A stretch of 64,000 bases of DNA from JAPKYZ01 sp033763835. GTDB taxonomy: Bacteria; Acidobacteriota; Terriglobia; Bryobacterales; Bryobacteraceae. The position numbers and the translations under genes are program-made. The stretch covers positions 1-64,000 of the forward strand of contig JANRJS010000013.1 of the NCBI GenBank assembly GCA_033763835.1. The letters run 5' to 3'. Positions 57,236 through 64,000 of this stretch are shown here, in pieces (within the stretch, counting starts at the first letter, position 1; the number at the start of each line of letters is the position of its first letter). The notes beneath the pieces are model-generated. The model saw only the letters and a list, made by a program, of their open reading frames with translations. It had not been told where the DNA came from and did not search any database.

Positions 57236-59575
57236 ATGAAGATCGACTACGGAACTAGCCTCCCCGCTCCCGAAACGAGGTCCGAAATCGCGCGCCTTTC
57301 CCGGCAAGCGTATGCCGAGCATCCGGACCAATCCGCCGAAGTCGAGGTACGTAATCTCGACCGCCGCGACTTCCTCGGAACCGTCTTCTCCGCAGGCGCT
57401 TTCGTGCTCACGGCCAATGTCGCCATGCGCCAAGCCGATGCCGCCGTCTCCTGGCAGCCCAGCGTTTACCTTGGATTCGAACCGAACGGCCAGGTCGTCA
57501 TCGTGGCCCATCGTTCGGAGATGGGTACCGGATCCCGCACGTCGCTACCCATGGTCGTCGCCGACGAACTCGACGCCGATTGGAAAACCGTTCGCGTCGA
57601 ACAGGCTCTCGGCGACAAAAAGTACGGTAGCCAGAATACCGACGGCTCCTGCTCCGTCCGCGATTTCGTTCATGCGATGCACCAGGCGGGAGCCACTGCC
57701 CGCCTGATGCTGGAACGCGCGGCCGCGCAAAAGTGGGGCGTTCCCGCCGGCGAGTGCGCCATGCAACTTGGCAAAGTCGTTCATACGAAGACGAAGCGCA
57801 CTGCGTCGCCCGGGGAATTGGTCTCCATCGCCGCGACGCTCCCGGTTCCAAGCAAGAACGAACTCCGCTTCAAGACGCCCGATCAATACCGCTACATCGG
57901 CAAAGACGTACCGATTCTCGACGAGCATGCGATCGCCACCGGTAAAGCCGTCTTCGGTATGGACGCCAAGCGCCCCGGCATGCTCTACGCCACAGTCGTT
58001 CGGCCGCCCGTCTACGAAGGCAAAGTGAAATCTTTCGATAACTCGGAAGCGCTCAAGGTCAAAGGCGTTTCTCAAACCGTCGAACTGCCGCCTTTTAAAC
58101 AGCCGCACTTGTTTCAGCAACTAGGCGGAGTGGCCGTGCTCGCCAATTCCACCTACGCCGCCATCGAGGGCCGCAAGAAGCTAAAGGTCGAATGGGATAA
58201 CAAAGCCGAACACGCTTCGTTCAACTCCGCGGCTTACAAGCAAGAACTCTTCGACAGCGTCCATAAGCCCGGCAAAGTGGTGCGGAATCGCGGCGATTTC
58301 GAGGCGAGCTTCGCCAAAGCCGCGAAGAAGATCGAAGCGGATTACTACGTCCCCATGCTCTCGCACGCGCCGATGGAGCCGCCGGTCGCCGTCGCCGAAT
58401 GGAAAAACGGCAAGCTCGAAACCTGGTGCCCGACGCAGAATCCCCAAGCCGTGCAGGACGCCGTCGCGGCCGCGATGAACATTAAGCCGGAAGACGTTAT
58501 CTGCCACGTCACTTTGCTCGGCGGCGGCTTCGGCCGCAAATCGAAACCCGATTATGTTGTCGAAGCCGCGCTGCTGGCAAAGGCCGCGGGCAAGCCGGTG
58601 AAGGTGGTCTGGACTCGCGAAGACGATATCAAGTTCGACTATTACCACTCCGTCGCGGCGATGCACATGAAGGGTGGCATGGATGCCGGCGGCAAGCTCG
58701 AATCCTGGCTCTTCCGCAGCGCGTTTCCGCCGATCGCCTCCACCTTCGCGCCCGGCGCCCAACACGGGGCCGACTTTGAAATCGGCATGGGATTGAACGA
58801 GATTCTGTTCGACATTCCCCACTTGCGCAGCGAGAACTGCCCCGCGAAAAACCACGTCCGCCAGGGCTGGCTGCGCGCCGTGACGCATCTGTTCCACGGC
58901 TTTGCGATCCACAGCTTTCTCGACGAGGCCGCCCGCGCGAACAACTCCAACTACGTCGATTACTTCTTGCGGCATCTCGGTCCCGATCGCCAGGTGGATT
59001 TGACGAAGGATGGCGTCAAGCCCTGGAATAATGGCCAGCCCGTCGAGACGTTCCCGATGGATACCGGCCGTCTGCGCCGCGTGCTTGAACAAGCGGCGGA
59101 AAAATCGGGCTACGCCAAGTACAAAAACTCCTCGACGCGCGCGATCGGCATCGCCGCGCACCGAAGCTTCCTAAGCTACGTGGCCACTGCCGTCGAAATC
59201 GAAATCGATAAAGCGGGCAACTTGACCATTCCCAACGTGTGGACGGTGGCCGATGTGGGCCAGATCGTGAGCCCGGACCGCGTGAGGTCTCAATTCGAAG
59301 GGGCCGCCGTATTCGGTACGTCGCTCGCGATGATGGGCGAAATTACCGCCGACGCGGGACGGATCACCCAAGCGAATTTCAACAATTACCCTGTCGCCCG
59401 CATGAAAGAATCGCCGCGGAAGATCGACGTGACGATCGTGAATTCCAAAGCTCCGCACGCGGGCGTTGGCGAACCTGGGGCGCCCGTCCTCGCGCCCGCA
59501 ATCACGGCGGCGATCTTCGCCGCAACGGGCAAGCGAATCCGCGAGTTACCGATCAAGCGCACCAAACTGGTTTAG
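57236..59575 (+). CDS. Molybdopterin-binding large subunit of an IorB-type dehydrogenase
   Basis: The start at ATG 57236 gives 779 residues. A twin-arginine-like segment (LDRRDFLGTVFSAGAFVLTA, about residues 40-60) preceded by a hydrophilic N-terminus suggests export by Tat with its folded partner. The catalytic part has the xanthine-dehydrogenase-like repeats with molybdopterin motifs: EMGTGSRTSLPMVVADELDA, ILDEHAIATGKAVFGMDAKR, LGGGFGRKSKPDYVVEAALL, PAKNHVRQGWLRAV and the catalytic Glu in GVGEPGAPVLAPAI. It oxidises an N-heterocycle or aldehyde by hydroxylation. Upstream starts inside the IorA gene are out of place because they precede the ribosome-binding site. Confidence 0.93.
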   Translation: MKIDYGTSLPAPETRSEIARLSRQAYAEHPDQSAEVEVRNLDRRDFLGTVFSAGAFVLTANVAMRQADAAVSWQPSVYLGFEPNGQVVIVAHRSEMGTGSRTSLPMVVADELDADWKTVRVEQALGDKKYGSQNTDGSCSVRDFVHAMHQAGATARLMLERAAAQKWGVPAGECAMQLGKVVHTKTKRTASPGELVSIAATLPVPSKNELRFKTPDQYRYIGKDVPILDEHAIATGKAVFGMDAKRPGMLYATVVRPPVYEGKVKSFDNSEALKVKGVSQTVELPPFKQPHLFQQLGGVAVLANSTYAAIEGRKKLKVEWDNKAEHASFNSAAYKQELFDSVHKPGKVVRNRGDFEASFAKAAKKIEADYYVPMLSHAPMEPPVAVAEWKNGKLETWCPTQNPQAVQDAVAAAMNIKPEDVICHVTLLGGGFGRKSKPDYVVEAALLAKAAGKPVKVVWTREDDIKFDYYHSVAAMHMKGGMDAGGKLESWLFRSAFPPIASTFAPGAQHGADFEIGMGLNEILFDIPHLRSENCPAKNHVRQGWLRAVTHLFHGFAIHSFLDEAARANNSNYVDYFLRHLGPDRQVDLTKDGVKPWNNGQPVETFPMDTGRLRRVLEQAAEKSGYAKYKNSSTRAIGIAAHRSFLSYVATAVEIEIDKAGNLTIPNVWTVADVGQIVSPDRVRSQFEGAAVFGTSLAMMGEITADAGRITQANFNNYPVARMKESPRKIDVTIVNSKAPHAGVGEPGAPVLAPAITAAIFAATGKRIRELPIKRTKLV

Positions 59576-59611
59576 TCCGGGGTCTCGGGCCGCTTCCGGC
59601 GTCGTATTGGA

Positions 59612-61039
59612 TTATGCGATCAGTTGCCCGATCGCTTCGCCGCCGACTTGGCTCAGTTGTTTTTCCCGGCCGGCGTGAAAGTACCGCAAACGGTTGTCGT
59701 CGAGCCCCAATAGCCGGAGCAGCGTGACGTGAAAGTCGCGCAACGGATGCACCACTTCGACCGCCGCGGCTCCCGTCTCGTCGGTAGCGCCGACAATAGC
59801 GCCGCGCGGAGCGCCTCCTCCGGCCAGCCAGACCGTCATCGCGTTCGCGTTGTGATCGCGGCCCCAAGCCGTCGATCCGCGCCGGATGCCATTGTCGGGG
59901 CTGCGTCCGAACTCGCCCGCCCACACCACCAGCGTCTCGTCCAGCAATCCGGTCCGTTTCAAGTCGGCGAGTAATCCCGCCACCGGTTTGTCGATCGCCC
60001 GCAGCCGCGAGCCATGGGCCTTATCGATGTAATCGTGGGAATCCCAGCCCATGACGATCACTTGGACGAAGCGGACTCCCGCTTCCACCAGCCGCCTCGC
60101 CAAGAGGCATCGCCTTCCGATAGCGTCGGCCTCGCGATCCGCGCCGCCGATTCCGTACATCTCGAGAGTGGCCGCGGGTTCCCGCGTCAAATCCAGGACT
60201 GCGGGCATCTCGGCTTGCATGCGAAACGCCAGTTCGTAGCTCTCGATCCGCGCGGCGAGTTCGTCGTGCGCGGGATGCAACTCCCGGTGACGCCGATTCA
60301 GGGTTTGCAGATATTTCAGGTTGGCGCTTTGCCGCTCCGGCGTGACGCCCGGCGGCGGATTCATATCGAGAATCGGCGATCCCTGCGGCCGCAGCGGAGT
60401 GCCTTGATATTGGGCGGGTAGAAATCCGTTGCCCCAGTTCGCGGCGCCGCCTTGCGGGTACGCCAGATCGGGCAGAACGACGAACGCGGGCAGATTGCGG
60501 TTTTCCGTACCCAATCCGTACGCCACCCAAGCGCCGGTCGCCGGATCCCCGCCGAACTGGTTCCCACAGTTGAGGTGATAGAGCGCCGTCGGATGATTGA
60601 CGCTTTCCGCCTTCAACCCGCGATAGAAGCACACATCGTCGACCACACCCGAGAACCGGTCGAGCAGAGTATTAACTTCGATCCCCAGCTTGCCCGCCCG
60701 GCGGAACTCGAACGGGCTGCGCACGTAGTAGCGCTCGCCCGTATTCATGTTCGCCTCGAATTTGTTGCGCGCCTTCTCGAACTTGGTCATGTGGAGCGCG
60801 CCGAGTTTCGGTTTCGGATCGAAGGTGTCCATATGGCTCGGACCGCCTTCCATCAAGAGGAAAATGCAGTGCTTCGCCTTCGCCGGCAAGTGCGGTTTGC
60901 CGGGTTCGTGCGTTTGGGCGAGGGCCGTATCCGCCGAAAGCAGCGAAGACAGGGCGATTCCGCCCAACCCCATCGCATTCCCGAACAGGAAATCGCGCCG
61001 GGACGGAGTCGCAGGGACGATCCGAAATCTAGCGGACAT
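59612..61039 (-). CDS. DUF1501 secreted protein (sulfatase-fold)
   Basis: From ATG 61039 the protein has 475 residues with a Tat signal (PSRRDFLFGNAMGLGGIALS). The DUF1501 domain, related to the alkaline phosphatase/sulfatase fold, contains CIFLLMEGGPSHMDTFDPKP, VMGWDSHDYIDKAHGSRLRA and VVWAGEFGRSPDNGIRRG. The formylglycine Cys motif is absent, and the function is unknown. DUF1501 genes are always found next to DUF1549/DUF1553 genes in Planctomycetes, Verrucomicrobia and Acidobacteria, as here: the partner ends 11 bp upstream on the same strand. Confidence 0.93.
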   Translation of the reverse strand: MSARFRIVPATPSRRDFLFGNAMGLGGIALSSLLSADTALAQTHEPGKPHLPAKAKHCIFLLMEGGPSHMDTFDPKPKLGALHMTKFEKARNKFEANMNTGERYYVRSPFEFRRAGKLGIEVNTLLDRFSGVVDDVCFYRGLKAESVNHPTALYHLNCGNQFGGDPATGAWVAYGLGTENRNLPAFVVLPDLAYPQGGAANWGNGFLPAQYQGTPLRPQGSPILDMNPPPGVTPERQSANLKYLQTLNRRHRELHPAHDELAARIESYELAFRMQAEMPAVLDLTREPAATLEMYGIGGADREADAIGRRCLLARRLVEAGVRFVQVIVMGWDSHDYIDKAHGSRLRAIDKPVAGLLADLKRTGLLDETLVVWAGEFGRSPDNGIRRGSTAWGRDHNANAMTVWLAGGGAPRGAIVGATDETGAAAVEVVHPLRDFHVTLLRLLGLDDNRLRYFHAGREKQLSQVGGEAIGQLIA

Positions 61040-61050
61040 CGCGGCCTCTT

Positions 61051-63687
61051 TCAATACACATAGACGAATTCGTTGGAGTTCAGCAGGGCGAGGGCGACAT
61101 CCGCCAGCGCCCGCGTTTCCGGAGCGACATCGCGCGCCTTGAGGTTCGCCTCGTAGTCTTGCGGCGGATCCCACTGCTTGAATTGGAATCGTTCGCCGGT
61201 CAACTCGCTGGTGATCGTATGGATTACGGGTTTCGGTTCGGGCTTCGGGGGCGGCGGGTTTTGGCGATGCCAAAGCACCATCGACTCCCAATGCGCAAGC
61301 GCGCCCGCGGCCTCTTCCGGCGTAGGACCGCGCCCGTAGGCTAGGCGAAACAAGCGGCGCACTCGTGCGGCAGGCGTCGCGCTTTCCTTCGAAACGCGGG
61401 CGGCGAAGGCGATCGCCATATCATGCATGAACTCCGAGTTCATCAACGAGAACGCCTGGGTGGCGACGGTGGAGGATTCCCGACGCGCGCACGAAAAATC
61501 GGGATTGGGGCCGTTGAAGACGTCGAGAAACGGGTCGATCAGGCCGCGTTGCTGAAAGGCGTAGATCGCGCGGCGGTTGCGAATTCGTTTCTCGGGCGAG
61601 GGGCGGTAGGCCGGCTGCAAAGAACCCATGGCATGACGGGGCTGATTCGCGACATCTTCGTTAATCTGCGGATATCCGCCCGGCCCGCCCGATTCGCCGC
61701 TCAGCTCTCCGGCGACGAACAGGACACTGTCGCGCAAAACTTCCGCTTCGGCGCGCCGCGGCGGAAAGTAGGCCAAGAGCGAGTTCGACGGATCGGCGTC
61801 GCGAACCTTCCGGTATTCGGGATGGCTGCTCGACCGTCGATAGGCGTTCGACAACAGAATCTTGCGGTGCACCGATTTGACGCTCCAGCCGCCGGCGATA
61901 AATTCCGACGCCAGCCAGTCCAGCAACTCGGGATGCGAAGGCTTACCGCCCGTTTTGCCCAGATTGTTGGGGTCTGGCGTGAGGCCCGCGCCGAAGTGGT
62001 ATTGCCAGATGCGATTCACCATGACGCGCGCCGTCAATGGGTTCCTGGAGTCGGCGATCCAGTCGGCCAGCGCGGAGCGGCGGCCCGCGACCGAAGCCGG
62101 GATCGCGGCGGCGGGCAGCTCGGAATAGCGTGTCACGGCGCTCAGGACGCCCGGCGCGACGCTTTCGCCGGGGGCTTGAAGATTCCCGCCCGCGAGAATC
62201 CGCACCTCGGCGGGTTTATAGTCCGCGGCCTTGGGATACTTCAGCGTCGGTCCGCCGTCGGTAGCCCCGTCCAGAGGGCCGCTCGATACGGCGAAGGCGA
62301 GCGGATCGAACCGGGTCAGCGACTCGCGGTAGACCTGGAGATGCTTCTGGTGGAGCTTGTATTCTTCGAACTCCTCGGGCTCGAGTTCCTTGGTATCTTG
62401 CATCGCGGCCTGCATTTCGGCCTCGGGAATCGACTCGGGCGAAGCAAGTCCGCGGCGCTTCGCCAAGCGAACCCGCACCGTTTGCCGGAACTCCGCAAGC
62501 CGCGCTTGGGTGCGGTCGATCGAGTCCTGCCAGCGTTTCCGCTCGCCCGCCGAAGCGACGACGTTCTCCGCCGCGAGGAAGGGAATTTTCGGGCGCGCAA
62601 ACTCGGTTGAGGCGAACACGGCCTGCAGCCGGTAGTAATCCTTCGTCGGGATCGGGTCGAACTTATGGTCGTGGCATCGCGCGCATCCCACGGTGAGCCC
62701 GAGAAACGCGGCTCCGACGGCGGAGGTCGCGTCGTCGAGCCACATCTGCCGGGTGACGGCCTCCACCGACATCGCCGTATGCTCCCACGGGCCTGCGCGC
62801 AGGAAGCCGGTGGCAATAACGGCGTCGGCGTTCGAGGGGTCCAGTTCGTCGCCGGCGATCTGCTCGCGAATAAACCGGTCGTAGGGTTTGTCGGCGTTGA
62901 ACGAGCGAATCACGTAGTCGCGATACCGCCACGCGTTTGGCCGCTCGAAGTCGTTCGAGTATCCACTGGAATCCGCGTACCGGACGACATCCAGCCAATG
63001 CCGCCCCCAGCGCTCTCCGTACCGGGGCGATGCGAGCAGGCGCTCAACGGCCTTTTCCCAAGCGCTCGGAGACCGGTCGGCGACAAACGCGTCGATTTCC
63101 TCGGGCGCCGGAGGTAATCCGGTGAGGTCGAACGCCGCCCGGCGAAGGAGCGTCGGACGGTCGGCCGGCGGCGCCGGGGAGAGACCGCGCTCCCGAAGTT
63201 TCGCGTCGACGAACGCGTCGATCGAAGTCGCGCCGTCCGCGCTCCGGGTCGCACGTAGAGGACGCAAGGCCCAGACATCGGCTTCCGAGTAAGTCCACGC
63301 GGGCGATTCCGCCCGGGATTCGGCCCACGGCGCGCCGCCGTCGATCCAAGCGCGGAAAGCGGCGATTTCCTCCGCGCTCAGCCGCTTACTTTCCCCGCCG
63401 GGCGGCATCGCGAACGCCGTCTTGCCCTCGATCGCTTGTATCAGCAAACTTTCGCCCGCCTTCCCGGGGACGATGGCCGGGCCTCGCGACCCGCCCCGCA
63501 ATGCAGCCTCGCGGGTCCGCAAGTCGAGTTTCGCCAGAATCTGGCCCTCGCCATGGCAGCCCAGACATTGTTTCCGGAGCGCCGGGCCGACGATACCGGA
63601 AAACGTGCGTTCGGCGGGCGTTTGCGCGGTTAACGATCCGGTGTAGAGGGCGGCGAAACCGACGAGGAAACCCTTCACGGCGTTCAC
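61051..63687 (-). CDS. Planctomycete-type cytochrome C + DUF1549/DUF1553 (PSD1) protein
   Basis: The 878-residue protein has a signal peptide (about 1-21). An N-terminal cytochrome-c-like PSCyt1 domain carries the haem motif CLGCH at about residues 41-45 (ALRKQCLGCHGEGQILAKLD). DUF1549 (about 160-365) has a second CxxCH motif (VGCARCHDHKFDPIPTKDYY). DUF1553 (about 525-780; ALADWIADSRNPLTARVMVN, RIWQYHFGAGL) and a short C-terminal end follow. It is periplasmic, likely a haem protein linked to oxidative cleavage of glycans or other polymers, but its activity has not been established. The DUF1501 gene follows directly. The gene is divergent from the fragment at the window end. Confidence 0.93.
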   Translation of the reverse strand: MNAVKGFLVGFAALYTGSLTAQTPAERTFSGIVGPALRKQCLGCHGEGQILAKLDLRTREAALRGGSRGPAIVPGKAGESLLIQAIEGKTAFAMPPGGESKRLSAEEIAAFRAWIDGGAPWAESRAESPAWTYSEADVWALRPLRATRSADGATSIDAFVDAKLRERGLSPAPPADRPTLLRRAAFDLTGLPPAPEEIDAFVADRSPSAWEKAVERLLASPRYGERWGRHWLDVVRYADSSGYSNDFERPNAWRYRDYVIRSFNADKPYDRFIREQIAGDELDPSNADAVIATGFLRAGPWEHTAMSVEAVTRQMWLDDATSAVGAAFLGLTVGCARCHDHKFDPIPTKDYYRLQAVFASTEFARPKIPFLAAENVVASAGERKRWQDSIDRTQARLAEFRQTVRVRLAKRRGLASPESIPEAEMQAAMQDTKELEPEEFEEYKLHQKHLQVYRESLTRFDPLAFAVSSGPLDGATDGGPTLKYPKAADYKPAEVRILAGGNLQAPGESVAPGVLSAVTRYSELPAAAIPASVAGRRSALADWIADSRNPLTARVMVNRIWQYHFGAGLTPDPNNLGKTGGKPSHPELLDWLASEFIAGGWSVKSVHRKILLSNAYRRSSSHPEYRKVRDADPSNSLLAYFPPRRAEAEVLRDSVLFVAGELSGESGGPGGYPQINEDVANQPRHAMGSLQPAYRPSPEKRIRNRRAIYAFQQRGLIDPFLDVFNGPNPDFSCARRESSTVATQAFSLMNSEFMHDMAIAFAARVSKESATPAARVRRLFRLAYGRGPTPEEAAGALAHWESMVLWHRQNPPPPKPEPKPVIHTITSELTGERFQFKQWDPPQDYEANLKARDVAPETRALADVALALLNSNEFVYVY

Positions 63688-63842
63688 GCCTTACAGGCTA
63701 TCGCGAATGATGAAGCTTCGGTATCGCATTATCGTGGTGCCTATCGTCATTCGGAACGCCTCCTTACTCGGAGACTGCGGGTGCCGGTACCATCAAACCG
63801 GACGAAGTGTTGTTCTAGCGGATTAAGCGGTTTACATCCGGT

Positions 63843-64000
63843 GTGATTGGAGTGTCAACGAACGATACCCAGCTATTCGTCGTCGGCTATGCCTCGGACG
63901 GAACGCCGATCAACCCGGTGATTTTTCTCACGCTGCCCTTCGCGTATACGATAAACACCATCGAGATCTACGGCGGCGATATTAGCAATAACTCCATTCC
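63843..64000 (+). CDS. Start of an unidentified protein, cut by the window edge
   Basis: An open frame without stops runs from GTG 63843 (or GTG 63852) to the window end, encoding VSTNDTQLFVVGYASDGTPI from the second start and continuing in a beta-rich style. The preceding in-frame stop is TAG at about 63816. No signal peptide or known domain is visible in these 52 codons, and the ribosome-binding site is weak. It could be a cell-surface or secreted protein, or the frame could be accidental. Confidence 0.4.
   Translation, partial: MIGVSTNDTQLFVVGYASDGTPINPVIFLTLPFAYTINTIEIYGGDISNNSI

Overview
The window most likely comes from an acidobacterium of the Solibacter/Bryobacter type. The evidence is a GC-rich genome with three very large Oar-like TonB-dependent receptors (carboxypeptidase-regulatory N-terminus, no SusD partner), a CRTAC1/UnbV protein next to a receptor and a TPR protein, DUF1501 and DUF1549/DUF1553 cytochrome-type proteins, many arylsulfatases, a DUF4038 glycosidase and many response regulators. 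No rRNA, intact tRNA, CRISPR array or phage genes were seen.

Layout. 0-0.8 kb: a decayed edge of a mobile or defence island, with the tail of an IS256-type transposase, a 31-nt copy of a tRNA-Gly 3' end and a fragment of a type I methyltransferase gene (hsdM). 0.8-13.5 kb: a stress and signalling cluster with BON, DUF3341-type, Hsp20, SYLF, DUF1328, CsbD, DUF892, Cys-rich and (broken) GlsB proteins and an alpha-glucan branching-type enzyme. It is interleaved with two-component genes, including an NtrC-type sigma54 activator and a kinase with an ethylene-receptor-like membrane domain. I read a -24/-12 (sigma54) promoter in front of at least seven of the stress genes, so this block looks like one sigma54 regulon lying around its own activator. 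It ends at a tRNA-Arg 3' fragment fused to a truncated glsB.

13.8-45.5 kb: glycan uptake and degradation. (a) DUF4038 glycosidase plus AraC regulator. (b) CRTAC1 protein, Oar receptor and TPR protein. (c) An operon of IclR regulator, DapA/NanA-family aldolase, Oar receptor and GH20/GH67-like glycosidase, divergent from a frameshifted sulfatase. (d) A six-gene operon of esterase, Oar receptor, MFS (ACS-type) transporter, AraA/FucI-like isomerase, GH106-like rhamnosidase and sulfatase, divergent from a regulator that joins an IclR-type winged helix to a periplasmic-binding-protein domain, followed by another sulfatase. The combination in (d) suggests a sulfated, rhamnose- and possibly uronate-containing glycan.

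45.8-53.8 kb: membrane and stress functions (MarC, DUF4239, MscS, HPF-like protein), a FixJ-type regulator, an orphan receiver, a DUF2541-like secreted protein and a hybrid ABC-substrate-binding/PAS histidine kinase. 54.1-64 kb: an amidase, a SphA-like outer-membrane channel, a two-subunit molybdenum hydroxylase (IorAB-like), a DUF1549/DUF1553-DUF1501 pair and the start of an unidentified gene.

The observations I rate highest are the clustered sigma54 promoters, the ethylene-sensor kinase whose copper-site spacing matches plant ETR1, and the IclR-HTH/periplasmic-binding chimera controlling glycan locus (d).
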